Origin: Pseudomonas asiatica
GTDB taxonomy: Bacteria > Pseudomonadota > Gammaproteobacteria > Pseudomonadales > Pseudomonadaceae
Reading direction: 5' to 3'
Assembly (NCBI RefSeq): GCF_009932335.1
Contig: NZ_BLJF01000001.1
Span: 3,100,001 to 3,164,000 of the forward strand
DNA: 64,000 nt
The notes below the pieces were generated by a model. That model worked only from the letters and a program-made list of their open reading frames with translations, was not told the origin of the DNA and did no database searches. Positions 29,115 to 40,260 of this stretch are shown here, in pieces. How positions within the stretch are numbered: position 1 is the first letter of the stretch; every line of letters begins with the position of its first letter. Position numbers and translations under genes: made by a program.

Positions 29115-30128
29115 TCAAGCCAGTTTGCAACGATCGAAAAACCGTTCCCGCCCCAGAATCATCAACGCCGCACGCTTGTGCGGGAAGTCGAACTCCTTGT
29201 CGCAATGGAAGCACTGGTCGTGCATGTAGCCGATCATCTTGCCGTTGTCGGCACGCGGCTCGGCCACCACCCGCTGGGTGCGCGGGTCATCCAGGAACAG
29301 GTAGTGCACCAGCGCCGATAGCCAGCTGGCCACCTTGTGCGGCCCGCGGTGGCTCTCCTCCCCCACCAGCATATGGATGCCACGGTCGTAGTCATCGGCC
29401 GGGTAGAACGGCGCAATGCGGTCTTCCTTGGCCCAGTACGCCTCGAAGTAGGCAAACGGCTGGTCATCGAAGCAACCGATCAGCGTCAGGGCATGCGGAT
29501 CGGCCTCGAGCTTGCCCAGGTATTCGCGATGCTGCGCAAGGGTGCCACCCTCCTGCCAGAACGCCTCCACCCGCGGGTTGTTCTGCCAGCGGTTGAAGCG
29601 CTCCAGGTCATGCTCGATCTCCAAGGTACGCAGCGATACCCAACTGCCCAGGCGCGTATCGAAGCGCCGGTACACCTCGCCACGAGGCTTGGGCGCGCGG
29701 CGTGGGTGGCGCTTGCCGTTGCTGATCTGCATCTGCTGTGGGTAGGCCACGCTGGCCGACTCGCCCAGCCACGGCTGTGGCAGCTGCCAGAACAGCGCCC
29801 GCTCGCACAGGTATTGGCCAGGCTGCTCGCCGGCCAGCAGCAGGCCACTGGTCAATGCCTGAGGCAACGGCTCGGGCAGGTGCCAGGCAAGACGCTGGCA
29901 GGCCGCATCGCGGGCCAGCAGCCAATAACAGGCGGCCCACAAGGCCACATAGGGGCGCTCGGGGCACAGCCGCTCGAGGTGGACATGCAGAGTAGCACCC
30001 ATCTCCAGGCGCAACTGGATCAACGCGCGGCCTTCGAGGGACAGGCTCAGCCAGCTGTCCCCCTCCTCGGCACTGAGGCTGCGCCAGCGTGGCGCTGACT
30101 GGGGCTGTGATGCGGCATCGAACGGCAT
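29115..30128 (-). CDS. IucB/AlcB-type GNAT acyltransferase for pyoverdine (hydroxyornithine acylation)
   Basis: This protein of about 337 residues has a variable N-terminal half and a C-terminal GNAT domain of the siderophore-biosynthesis type (residues about 165-330). It shows GIHMLVGEESHRGPHKVASW, the acyl-CoA pyrophosphate loop region, and RVVAEPRADNGKMIGYM, typical of IucB/AlcB/RhbD hydroxamate-forming enzymes. P. putida pyoverdines contain modified hydroxyornithine, so acylation of that residue is the likely role. The perfect iron-starvation box at 30171-30194 supports this. ATG 30128 is chosen; TTG 30146 in the same frame is possible, and neither has a strong ribosome site. Confidence 0.82.
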   Translation of the reverse strand: MPFDAASQPQSAPRWRSLSAEEGDSWLSLSLEGRALIQLRLEMGATLHVHLERLCPERPYVALWAACYWLLARDAACQRLAWHLPEPLPQALTSGLLLAGEQPGQYLCERALFWQLPQPWLGESASVAYPQQMQISNGKRHPRRAPKPRGEVYRRFDTRLGSWVSLRTLEIEHDLERFNRWQNNPRVEAFWQEGGTLAQHREYLGKLEADPHALTLIGCFDDQPFAYFEAYWAKEDRIAPFYPADDYDRGIHMLVGEESHRGPHKVASWLSALVHYLFLDDPRTQRVVAEPRADNGKMIGYMHDQCFHCDKEFDFPHKRAALMILGRERFFDRCKLA

Positions 30129-30170
30129 GGGCTTGACTCGCGGCAATGAAAGAAAGGCTCACTGCTGAGA

Positions 30171-30194
30171 ACGTTGCCGCATCACGGGAATTTA
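30171..30194 (-). promoter_or_regulatory. PvdS-dependent promoter (perfect iron-starvation box)
   Basis: On the minus strand TAAAT (30194-30190) is followed after exactly 16 bases by CGT (30173-30171), with C before TAAAT. This matches the PvdS consensus fully. The predicted start is 35-40 bases before the acyltransferase ATG. The TAA of the -35 element is also the stop codon of the upstream solute-binding protein gene. Confidence 0.8.
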
Positions 30195-31001
30195 GTCGCG
30201 CGGGGCCGCTACCGTGATGCGGTAGGGCTCGAAGATGCGCGCCAGCTCGCCACTGTCGCGCAGGGCCCGCAGCAGCGCCGCGAACGACTGCTCGCCGATG
30301 GGCGCCCCCGGGCGCAACAAGGCGTAGTGATGGTAGACTTGGTCAATGCGTTGCGAGGGCACCAACCGCTCCCGGCTGGCCGGGTTGCGTGCCAGGAAAT
30401 CGCTGAGGTAGGAACGCGTGACCAGGGCGATGTCGGCGCGGCCTGCCTGCACCATCAGCAGGTTGCTGTCGTGGGAGTAGGTCAGGGTCGCGTTGTAGGC
30501 GGTGCGCAGGTATTCGGGGTCGGAGTTGAAGCCGGCGAACGCATAGTGATAGCCATTGAACAACGCCAGGCGCTTGCCGTTCAAGTCGTCGAAGTAATGC
30601 GGGTCACCGCCATTGGCTTGGCGAGCGACGAACACCTCGGCGTCTTCCAGGCCCATGTCCACGGTCTTGTGGGGAATCTGCTGCCAGCCCCATTGCGGGT
30701 TCTCGAAAATGGCCATGTCGGTACGGCCTTGCTGGAAGTCGCCGAAACGCCGCTGAATGGACGTGGGTACCAGAACGAAGCGGTAGTGCTGCTGCGCGCG
30801 GTTGAGCGCGTCGACCAACTGCGGCAGAAGACCGGTGTCGGCACCCTGCTCCGGGCGCACGGTGTAGGGCGGAAAATGCGCCGCGCCAATCTTCACTTCA
30901 ACGGTACTTGCCGCCCATGCCGGCACCGCCAGCCAGAACACGGCCAGCAGCATCAGGGAAGACAGGGCCTTCAGGCCGGTCGCTGGAGTCAAGACGGACA
31001 C
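30192..31001 (-). CDS. Periplasmic amino-acid-type solute-binding protein (SBP_bac_3)
   Basis: This 269-residue protein has a signal sequence (hydrophobic 12-30, ending AWAAS) and the two-lobe family-3 binding fold: AAHFPPYTV near the start of the mature protein, RRFGDFQQGRTDMAIFENP, a lobe-2 crossover GKRLALFNGYHYAF, and QAGRADIALVTRSYLSDFL. No transporter genes accompany it, so it may be an orphan binding protein or a sensor-like periplasmic protein. Its stop codon is embedded in the promoter of the next gene, which has its own iron-starvation box, so the two are not obliged to be cotranscribed. Confidence 0.75.
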   Translation of the reverse strand: MSVLTPATGLKALSSLMLLAVFWLAVPAWAASTVEVKIGAAHFPPYTVRPEQGADTGLLPQLVDALNRAQQHYRFVLVPTSIQRRFGDFQQGRTDMAIFENPQWGWQQIPHKTVDMGLEDAEVFVARQANGGDPHYFDDLNGKRLALFNGYHYAFAGFNSDPEYLRTAYNATLTYSHDSNLLMVQAGRADIALVTRSYLSDFLARNPASRERLVPSQRIDQVYHHYALLRPGAPIGEQSFAALLRALRDSGELARIFEPYRITVAAPRD

Positions 31002-31164
31002 TCATCACGGTTCATGCCGGGGTCCGCCTAAGCTAGGCGTTTTCCGGGCCGGACACAACTGCCGGTTAGTGGCCCTTTGCGCCAAAGCTGCGGGCAAACT
31101 GCCAGGGGATGCCGGATGCCCGGAGTTTCGCTACGCTCTAGCAGGATCTGCAAGGGAGCCTGGT

Positions 31165-31716
31165 ATGGGCCACTGGTTGGTGATCGACCTGGAAGCCACC
31201 ACCGACGATGGTGGGTGGCCGGTCACAGAGATGGAAGTCATTGAAATCGGCGCAAGCCTGGTTACCCGCGATGGCCGCGAGGTCGACCACTTCCAGCGCT
31301 TCGTGAAGCCTCGGCGGCGGCCGCAGCTGACCCCGTTCTGCCGTGAGCTGACCCACATCAGCCAGGCCAGCGTGGACAGTGCCGCGTCGTTCCGCGAGGT
31401 ATGGGCAAGCTTCGAGCGCTGGCTCGGGCACCACCGCGGGCAGCTTCAGGCCTGGGTCAGCTGGGGCGACTACGACCGCCAGCAGTTGCACCAGGAGTGG
31501 CAGCAGCATGGGCTGGACAGCCTGCTGCGGACCCTGCCGCACATCAACCTCAAGCAACGCTTCGCCAAGGCCCGCCACCTGCAGCGCCCCGCTGGGCTGA
31601 ATGGTGCACTGCAGCTGGCCGGCATGCACTTTTGCGGGCAGCAGCACCGGGCCCTGGAAGATGCGCGCAATACCGCGCGGCTGCTGCCGTTGAGCCTGCC
31701 GGTGGACGCTACCTGA
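31165..31716 (+). CDS. 3'-5' exonuclease (KapD/ERI-like DEDDh)
   Basis: This 183-residue protein is an RNase T/DnaQ-type exonuclease. ExoI is VIDLEATTDD near residue 5 (D-x-E), with EVIEIGASLV following; ExoII is WVSWGDYDRQQL; and ExoIII is HRALEDARNTARL with the DEDDh histidine and last aspartate. The 3' ends of DNA or RNA are its substrate; the real substrate is unknown. The start is ATG 31165, preceded by AAGGGAG; an open frame further upstream has no support. It lies alone, divergent from the solute-binding protein gene. Confidence 0.82.
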   Translation: MGHWLVIDLEATTDDGGWPVTEMEVIEIGASLVTRDGREVDHFQRFVKPRRRPQLTPFCRELTHISQASVDSAASFREVWASFERWLGHHRGQLQAWVSWGDYDRQQLHQEWQQHGLDSLLRTLPHINLKQRFAKARHLQRPAGLNGALQLAGMHFCGQQHRALEDARNTARLLPLSLPVDAT

Positions 31717-31791
31717 AAGCAGATGACGGGGCCCGTGGGCTTGGGCATACTGGCCAGCCCTTTTTCATCCCCCCTTTTCAGGAGTCGCCCC

Positions 31792-32076
31792 ATGTTCAAG
31801 GTCAACGAATACTTCGATGGTACTGTCAAGTCGATCGCCTTCGAAGGCACTGAAGGCCCGGCCACCGTCGGCGTGATGGCCCCGGGCGAATACGAGTTCG
31901 GCACTGCCAAGCGCGAGATCATGCACGTGGTTTCCGGCGCCCTGACCGTGAAGCTGCCGGGTAGCGACAACTGGGAAACCTTCAACGCCGGTGACAAGTT
32001 CAATGTGGCCGCCGACAGCAAGTTCCAGCTGAAGGTGGCGGTGGATACTGCCTACCTGTGCGAGTACCGTGACTAA
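31792..32076 (+). CDS. ppnP: Pyrimidine/purine nucleoside phosphorylase PpnP
   Basis: This 94-residue single-domain cupin (former DUF1255) starts [15 protein letters not shown] and has the family blocks [28 protein letters not shown] and [19 protein letters not shown]. PpnP cleaves a range of nucleosides to base and ribose-1-phosphate in the cytoplasm. Length and start agree with the family, and CAGGAG precedes the ATG. A P. putida REP follows 13 bases after the stop. Confidence 0.92.
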   Translation: MFKVNEYFDGTVKSIAFEGTEGPATVGVMAPGEYEFGTAKREIMHVVSGALTVKLPGSDNWETFNAGDKFNVAADSKFQLKVAVDTAYLCEYRD

Positions 32077-32089
32077 GCGGTAGCCTGTA

Positions 32090-32123
32090 CCGGCCTCTTC
32101 GCGGGTAAACCCGCTCCCACAGG
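32090..32123. repeat. P. putida 35-bp REP element
   Basis: The sequence CCGGCCTCTTCGCGGGTAAA followed by CCCGCTCCCACAGG matches the recalled species-specific REP of P. putida over its full length except the final base. It lies just after ppnP. Confidence 0.8.
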
Positions 32124-32130
32124 TACTGCA

Positions 32131-32408
32131 CAAGTTTCAGACCTGTAGCGAACCTGTGGGAGCGGGTTCACCCGCGAAGAATCCAGCACTATTGCGACAG
32201 GAATGCCGCAACCTCCCACAGGTACTGCGCAAGTTTCAGACCTGTAGTGAACCTGTGGGAGCGGGTTCACCCGCGAAGAATCCAGCACTATTGCGACAGG
32301 AATGCCGCAACCTCCCACAGGTGCTGCGCAAGTTTCAGACCTGTAGTGAACCTGTGTGGGTTCACCCGCGAAGAATCCAGCACTATTGCGACAGGAATGC
32401 CCCAACCT
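32131..32408. repeat. 99-bp tandem repeat, three copies
   Basis: Units begin at 32131, 32230 and 32329, an exact 99-base period (landmark CAAGTTTCAGACCTGTAG). Each holds a REP arm (GGGAGCGGGTTCACCCGCGA) and the block CACTATTGCGACAGGAATGC. In the third unit that block is the coding end of the hydrolase gene (codons for AFLSQ and stop), and its REP arm has lost about 4 bases. The first two copies are near-identical. Confidence 0.85.
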
Positions 32409-33075
32409 TCTCAGCCGCCGCCTGCAAGTGCTGCTCATGGCTGAACCCCGAGGCCTTCAGCGGCTTCAGGTCATGGTCCCCCGCCACCAGCCAGCTCACC
32501 TCGATCGCCGGCGATAACGCATACCCTGCCACCGCCTCGCGGTTACCCAGCGCATCCCGCTCGCCCTGCACGATCAACGTCGGCGTCTTCAATTCGGCCA
32601 GGTGCTCGACCCGTGGCTTTTCCGGTTTGCCCACCGCATAGAACGGATAGCCCAGGCACACCAGTGCATCCGCTTCCAGTTCATCGGCCAGCAGGCTGGC
32701 CATGCGCCCGCCCATGGATTTGCCACCCACTGCCAATTTGCCCGCGACCAAAGGTCGCACCTGCCGGTACACCTCGCGCCAGCATTCCAGCAACACCCTC
32801 TGCGGGTTCGGCGGCCGCTTGCCGCCGGCAACCCTGCGCTCGGCCATGTACGGGAACTCGAAGCGCACTACCGCTACCCCAAGCGCCGCAAGCCTTTGCG
32901 CCATTTCGTCCATGAACCCGCTGTCCATCGGCGCACCTGCGCCATGAGCCAGGATCAGGCAGCCCTTGTAGCCGTCCTTGCCCCGAACGTGCGGGGGATC
33001 GCAGCGCAAGCCTGGGACATTTCCGACCTTCGCCCATTGATCCCCGTCAATACCGGCACTTTGCCCATTAATCAT
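32383..33075 (-). CDS. Alpha/beta-hydrolase family protein (KANL3/Tex30-like dienelactone-hydrolase fold)
   Basis: This 230-residue cytoplasmic protein has the hydrolase fold: oxyanion-side [20 protein letters not shown], nucleophile elbow [11 protein letters not shown] (serine in GxSxGG), acid strand [11 protein letters not shown] and a histidine in [11 protein letters not shown]. The substrate is unknown. ATG 33075 has GAGG upstream and matches the family; the longer frame to 33135 crosses into the ccoN-1 start. Its last codons are the source or target of the 99-bp tandem repeat. The first codons carry a candidate Anr box that serves the divergent ccoN-1 gene. Confidence 0.8.
   Translation of the reverse strand: MINGQSAGIDGDQWAKVGNVPGLRCDPPHVRGKDGYKGCLILAHGAGAPMDSGFMDEMAQRLAALGVAVVRFEFPYMAERRVAGGKRPPNPQRVLLECWREVYRQVRPLVAGKLAVGGKSMGGRMASLLADELEADALVCLGYPFYAVGKPEKPRVEHLAELKTPTLIVQGERDALGNREAVAGYALSPAIEVSWLVAGDHDLKPLKASGFSHEQHLQAAAEKVGAFLSQ
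33037..33050 (+). promoter_or_regulatory. Anr/Fnr box for ccoN-1
   Basis: TTGATCCCCGTCAA matches TTGAT-N4-ATCAA with one change. Its centre is 82 bases before the ccoN-1 ATG; with class II spacing transcription would start near 33085. It lies within codons about 9-13 of the divergent hydrolase gene. Confidence 0.65.
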
Positions 33076-33125
33076 GCTTGCCTCGCTGTAAAGCCTGCCA
33101 AATAACCGTGGATGGGAACCCATAC

Positions 33126-34550
<1,425 letters not shown>

Positions 34551-34563
34551 GGAGACCTGCCTG

Positions 34564-35172
34564 ATGAAACATGAAGTCATCGAGAAAAACGTCGGCCTGC
34601 TGGCCCTGCTGATGGTGTTCGCCGTCAGCATCGGCGGCCTGACCCAGATCGTCCCGTTGTTCTTCCAGGACGTCACCAACAAGCCGGTGGAAGGCATGAA
34701 GCCCTACACCGCGCTGCAGCTGGAAGGCCGCGATATCTACATCCGCGAAGGCTGCGTGGGCTGCCATTCGCAGATGATCCGCCCGTTCCGTGCCGAAACC
34801 GAGCGCTATGGCCACTACTCGGTGGCTGGTGAAAGCGTGTGGGACCACCCGTTCCTGTGGGGCTCCAAGCGCACCGGGCCGGACCTGGCCCGGGTCGGTG
34901 GCCGCTACTCGGACGACTGGCACCGTGCGCACCTGTACAACCCGCGCAACGTGGTACCGGAGTCGAAGATGCCGTCGTACCCATGGCTGGTCGCCCAGCA
35001 GGTCGACAACAGCCATACCGACACCAAGATGCGCACCCTGCGCACCCTGGGCGTGCCGTACACCGACGATGACATCGCCGGGGCCCGCGACGCGGTCAAG
35101 GGCAAGACCGAGATGGACGCCCTGGTCGCCTACCTGCAGGTGCTCGGCACCGCGATCAAGAACAAGAGGTGA
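34564..35172 (+). CDS. ccoO-1: cbb3 oxidase monoheme subunit CcoO-1
   Basis: This 202-residue membrane-anchored cytochrome c has one N-terminal helix (about 10-30) and the heme site CVGCH within [15 protein letters not shown], followed by the family blocks [20 protein letters not shown] and [14 protein letters not shown]. It accepts electrons for CcoN. GGAGACC precedes the ATG at 34564, 14 bases after ccoN-1. It is closely related to CcoO-2 (38213-38821); most differences lie in the stretch after PSYPWL. Confidence 0.95.
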   Translation: MKHEVIEKNVGLLALLMVFAVSIGGLTQIVPLFFQDVTNKPVEGMKPYTALQLEGRDIYIREGCVGCHSQMIRPFRAETERYGHYSVAGESVWDHPFLWGSKRTGPDLARVGGRYSDDWHRAHLYNPRNVVPESKMPSYPWLVAQQVDNSHTDTKMRTLRTLGVPYTDDDIAGARDAVKGKTEMDALVAYLQVLGTAIKNKR

Positions 35173-35177
35173 ATGCG

Positions 35178-35372
35178 ATGGGAATGGACATCGGCATGAT
35201 CCGCGGCCTGGGCACCCTGGTGGTGATGATCGCCTTCATCGGCCTCACCCTGTGGGTATTCAACCGCCGCCGCGACCGTGATTTCGCCGAAGCGCGCCTG
35301 CTGCCCTTCGTCGACGACCGCCTGCCCTCTGCCGGACAGAAACCTGCTGCAAAAAGGAGTAACGGGCAATGA
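35178..35372 (+). CDS. ccoQ-1: cbb3 oxidase small subunit CcoQ-1
   Basis: This 64-residue protein has one membrane helix ([17 protein letters not shown]) followed by a basic and acidic tail. CcoQ stabilises the assembled oxidase. AGAGGTGA, overlapping the ccoO stop, lies 5 bases before ATG 35178; ATG 35184 is a possible shorter start. The last bases overlap ccoP-1 by four. Confidence 0.88.
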   Translation: MGMDIGMIRGLGTLVVMIAFIGLTLWVFNRRRDRDFAEARLLPFVDDRLPSAGQKPAAKRSNGQ

Positions 35373-36310
35373 CCACCTTCTGGAGTACGTACATCTGCGT
35401 ACTGACCATCGGTAGCCTGATTGGCCTGACCTGGCTGCTGCTCGCCACCCGCAAGGGCCAGAGCAACAACACCACCGACCAGACCATGGGCCACAGCTTC
35501 GACGGCATCGAGGAATACGACAACCCGCTGCCCAAGTGGTGGTTCTGGCTGTTCGTCGGCACCCTGGTGTTCTCGGTCGGCTACCTGATCCTCTACCCGG
35601 GCCTGGGCAACTGGAAGGGCATCCTGCCGGGCTATGAAAATGGCTGGACCGGCGCCAACGAATGGCAGAAGGAAATGGACAAGGCCGACGCAAAATTCGG
35701 CCCGATCTTTGCCAAGTACGCCGCCATGCCCGTGGAAGAAGTGGCCAAGGACCCGCAGGCGCTGAAAATGGGCAGCCGCCTGTTCGCCTCCAACTGCTCG
35801 GTGTGCCACGGCTCGGACGCCAAGGGTGCCTATGGCTTCCCCAACCTCACCGACAAGGACTGGCGCTGGGGCGGCGAAGCGGAAACCATCAAGGCGTCGA
35901 TCATGAACGGTCGTCACGGCGTGATGCCGGCCTGGGCCGAAGTGATCGGCGAGCAGGGCGTGGCGGATGTGGCCGCGTTCGTGCTCACCAACCTCGATGG
36001 CCGCAGCCTGCCGGAAGGGGTCAAGGCTGACGCCGCCAAGGGCAAGGAGATCTTTGCCGGCAACTGCGTGGCCTGCCACGGACCTGAAGGCAAAGGCACC
36101 CCGGCCATGGGCGCGCCAGACCTGACTCACCCGCAGGCGTTCATCTACGGTTCGAGCTTTGCCCAGCTGCAGCAGACCATTCGCTATGGTCGCCAGGGTC
36201 AGATGCCGGCGCAGGCGGAGATCCAGGGCAACGACAAGGTGCACCTGCTGGCGGCGTATGTGTATAGCCTGTCGCAGGATGGTGCTGCTGAAACCGTGAC
36301 TGCCAAGTAA
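35369..36310 (+). CDS. ccoP-1: cbb3 oxidase diheme subunit CcoP-1
   Basis: This 313-residue protein has an N-terminal membrane helix, a second one ([19 protein letters not shown]) and two cytochrome c domains with CSVCH and CVACH. Blocks [17 protein letters not shown] and the C-terminal [13 protein letters not shown] (distal methionine) are typical. It feeds electrons from soluble cytochromes to the oxidase. AAAGGAG precedes the start. Compared with CcoP-2 it lacks a 13-residue insertion after LPGY, where the second copy has a polar segment. Confidence 0.95.
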   Translation: MTTFWSTYICVLTIGSLIGLTWLLLATRKGQSNNTTDQTMGHSFDGIEEYDNPLPKWWFWLFVGTLVFSVGYLILYPGLGNWKGILPGYENGWTGANEWQKEMDKADAKFGPIFAKYAAMPVEEVAKDPQALKMGSRLFASNCSVCHGSDAKGAYGFPNLTDKDWRWGGEAETIKASIMNGRHGVMPAWAEVIGEQGVADVAAFVLTNLDGRSLPEGVKADAAKGKEIFAGNCVACHGPEGKGTPAMGAPDLTHPQAFIYGSSFAQLQQTIRYGRQGQMPAQAEIQGNDKVHLLAAYVYSLSQDGAAETVTAK

Positions 36311-36770
36311 TACCGCCCAGGGGCCGCTTTGCGGCCCTATCGCGACACAAGGCCGCTCCTACAAGGGATTGCGTACTTCCTGTAGGAGCGGCCTTGTGTC
36401 GCGACGGGCTGCAAAGCAGCCCCATTCCCACCTTGCCCCCGCTCTACCCTCCCTTGCACCCCCTCCGAACAGAACTAAGCTTGTTGCCTCAGTGGGCCTC
36501 GCTCCGAAAGGACCGAAGCAGACGCGGCGCGTAGCCTGTCGCCGTCCCGATAAAAAGCTTGACCGATCGATCAGAAAAAGGCGAAAAACGGTACACATTA
36601 CAAATATTTATTTGTGTACAATCGTCCAGACCCGATCGCTGCGGGACATCAGTGAACGGGCTCGGGCACGGGTCGGCGTACCAAAGTTGCGTTGCAGTAA
36701 CCCCGGTGGTTATCAATACTGGCGCCGATTTTTCGACCAACAAGAACATCAAAACCGTGGAACCTTAGCA
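36311..36770. other. Intergenic region: REP pair and ccoN-2 promoter region with AT-rich palindrome
   Basis: The left part is a REP pair of the TGTAGGAGCGGCC family (36319-36425) that probably ends ccoP-1 transcription. The right part must hold the ccoN-2 promoter. It contains an imperfect palindrome at 36591-36619 (GTACAC-ATT-ACAAAT, ATTT, ATTTGTGTAC), which overlaps a TACAAT hexamer at 36617-36622. No TTGAT-N4-ATCAA box is visible, unlike ccoN-1. Confidence 0.6.
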
Positions 36771-38212
<1,442 letters not shown>

Positions 38213-38213
<1 letters not shown>

Positions 38214-38821
38214 TGAAGCATGAAGCCGTCGAGAAGAACATAGGCCTGCTGGCCTTCTTCATGGTCATCGCCGTGAGCGTCGGTGGCCTGACCCAGATCG
38301 TCCCGCTGTTTTTCCAGGACGTCACCAACAAACCCGTGGAAGGCATGAAGCCGCGCACCGCGCTGGAGCTTGAAGGCCGCGATATCTACATCCGCGAAGG
38401 CTGCGTGGGCTGCCACTCGCAGATGATCCGCCCGTTCCGTGCCGAAACCGAGCGCTACGGCCATTACTCGGTGGCCGGCGAGAGCGTGTGGGACCACCCG
38501 TTCCTGTGGGGCTCCAAGCGTACCGGGCCGGACCTGGCCCGGGTCGGTGGCCGCTACTCGGACGACTGGCACCGTGCGCACCTGTACAACCCGCGCAACG
38601 TGGTACCGGAATCGAAGATGCCGTCGTACCCGTGGCTGGTCGAGCACAAGCTCGACGGCAAGGACACCGCGAAGAAGATGGAAGTGCTGCGCACCCTCGG
38701 CGTGCCATACACCGACGCCGACATCGCCGGGGCCCGCGACGCGGTCAAGGGCAAGACCGAAATGGACGCCATCGTCGCGTACCTGCAGGGTCTTGGCACC
38801 ATCATCAAGAGCAAACGGTGA
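38213..38821 (+). CDS. ccoO-2: cbb3 oxidase monoheme subunit CcoO-2
   Basis: This 202-residue monoheme cytochrome c has CVGCH in [15 protein letters not shown] and is nearly identical to CcoO-1 over its first two thirds. It differs after PSYPWL, where it reads [17 protein letters not shown]. One N-terminal helix anchors it. Translation is coupled to ccoN-2 by the TGATG overlap. Confidence 0.95.
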
Positions 38822-38826
38822 CGCTG

Positions 38827-39024
38827 ATGGATATCGGGATGATTCGCGGCCTGGGCACCGTCGTGGTGATGGTGGCCTTCGTGGGCCTGGCGCTGTGGGT
38901 GTTCAACCCACGGCGCAAGAAGGACTTCGACGAAGCGACCCAACTGCCCTTCGCGGATGACCCCGAGGCCTGCCGCCACGTCGAGCAAGAGCACGCAAAA
39001 GCTTCTGGGAGCAAAAAACAATGA
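38827..39024 (+). CDS. ccoQ-2: cbb3 oxidase small subunit CcoQ-2
   Basis: This 65-residue single-helix protein ([20 protein letters not shown]) has a charged tail rich in K, D and E. It starts 5 bases after ccoO-2 and overlaps ccoP-2 by four bases. The role is stabilisation of the oxidase complex, from family knowledge. Confidence 0.88.
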   Translation: MDIGMIRGLGTVVVMVAFVGLALWVFNPRRKKDFDEATQLPFADDPEACRHVEQEHAKASGSKKQ

Positions 39025-40001
39025 CAACCTTCTGGAGTCTGTACGTTACCGTCCTGACCCTGGGCACCATCTTCTCGTTGACCTGGCTGCTGCTGTCGAC
39101 CCGCAAGGGCCAGCGCGAAGAGGTCACCGACGAAACCGTCGGGCATGCCTTCGATGGCATCGAGGAGTACGACAACCCACTGCCGAAATGGTGGTTCTGG
39201 CTGTTCGTCGGCACCATCATCTTCGCCCTCGGCTACCTGGTGCTGTACCCGGGCCTGGGCAACTGGAAAGGCGTCCTGCCAGGCTACTCATACCTGGATA
39301 ACGACAAGCAGACCGAGTTTTCCAACGGCCAGCCGGGCTGGACCGGCGTGCACGAGTGGGAAAAGGAAATGGCCAAGGCCGACGCCCGCTTCGGGCCGAT
39401 CTTCGCCAAGTTCGCCGCCATGCCCATCACCGAGGTGGCCAAGGACCCGCAGGCCCTGAAGATGGGCGCGCGGCTGTTCGCCTCCAACTGCTCGGTATGC
39501 CACGGCTCCGACGCCAAGGGTGCCTATGGTTTCCCCAATCTTACCGACAACGACTGGCGCTGGGGCGGCGAGCCGGACACCATCAAGGCAACCATCATGG
39601 GCGGCCGCCACGGCGTGATGCCGGCCTGGGCCGAAGTGATCGGCGAGCAGGGCGTGGCCGACGTGGCTGCGTTCGTGGTCAGCAAGCTCGATGGCCGCAC
39701 GCTGCCAGAGGGCGTGAAAGCCGATGCCGAAAACGGTCAGAAGATCTTCGCCGCCAACTGCGTGGCCTGCCACGGGCCCGAGGGCAAGGGCACGCCAGCC
39801 ATGGGCGCGCCGAACCTGACCCATCCGCAGGCGTTCATCTACGGCTCGAGCTTTGCCCAGTTGCAACAGACCATCCGCTACGGTCGCCAGGGGCAGATGC
39901 CGGCCCAGGAGCAGCTGCAAGGGAATGACAAGGTGCACTTGCTGGCGGCTTATGTGTATAGCCTGTCGCAGCAGGACCAGGCACCGGCCAAGGCCGAGTA
40001 A
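39021..40001 (+). CDS. ccoP-2: cbb3 oxidase diheme subunit CcoP-2
   Basis: This 326-residue diheme cytochrome c has CSVCH and CVACH sites, the same membrane helices as CcoP-1 and an insertion after LPGY ([17 protein letters not shown]) not present in the first copy. GGGAGC precedes the ATG. It ends the second operon; a palindromic REP follows at 40009. Confidence 0.95.
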   Translation: MTTFWSLYVTVLTLGTIFSLTWLLLSTRKGQREEVTDETVGHAFDGIEEYDNPLPKWWFWLFVGTIIFALGYLVLYPGLGNWKGVLPGYSYLDNDKQTEFSNGQPGWTGVHEWEKEMAKADARFGPIFAKFAAMPITEVAKDPQALKMGARLFASNCSVCHGSDAKGAYGFPNLTDNDWRWGGEPDTIKATIMGGRHGVMPAWAEVIGEQGVADVAAFVVSKLDGRTLPEGVKADAENGQKIFAANCVACHGPEGKGTPAMGAPNLTHPQAFIYGSSFAQLQQTIRYGRQGQMPAQEQLQGNDKVHLLAAYVYSLSQQDQAPAKAE

Positions 40002-40008
40002 GCAGGCC

Positions 40009-40041
40009 TGGCCTCTTCGCGGGTAAACCCGCGAAGAGGCC
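40009..40041. repeat. Palindromic REP after ccoP-2
   Basis: CTGGCCTCTTCGCGGGTAAA is followed by CCCGCGAAGAGGCCGG, so GGCCTCTTCGCGGGT and its inverse form a perfect hairpin with a short loop. It probably ends or protects the ccoNOQP-2 message. Confidence 0.75.
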
Positions 40042-40071
40042 GGTACTGAAAACACATTTGTTGCAGGCCCC

Positions 40072-40085
40072 ATGACCTGGATCAA
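40072..40085 (+). promoter_or_regulatory. Candidate Anr box for ccoG
   Basis: ATGACCTGGATCAA resembles TTGAT-N4-ATCAA with two changes, both in the left half-site. It lies 176 bases before the ccoG ATG, so a leader of about 140 bases is implied. It is weaker than the hemN and ccoN-1 boxes. Confidence 0.4.
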
Positions 40086-40260
40086 TTGACACCTGCCATA
40101 ACACGATTCATACCACGAACCCAACGCGACTAAAGGTCGCAGTGCAGCCCCATACTGCCATCAGCGGCGTATCATGGGCCGCAGAGCGCTAGCAGATTGC
40201 GCGAGACTGCGGCCGGCATGCACTGGCTGCGGCACTTCTCCACTGCCGTGGGACTTGATG

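Noticed and set aside
31025..31043. CGCCTA-AGC-TAGGCG hairpin with four T as a terminator
   Set aside because: It lies between divergent gene starts, with no plus-strand gene upstream to terminate, and the stem is short.
32131..32408. Regular 99-bp repeats considered as a CRISPR array
   Set aside because: Units are directly adjacent without variable spacers, contain REP arms, and no cas genes are present.
36559..36574. TTGACCGATCGATCAG before ccoN-2 as an Anr box
   Set aside because: The half-sites are 8 bases apart instead of 6 and the second ends in CAG, so it does not fit TTGAT-N4-ATCAA.
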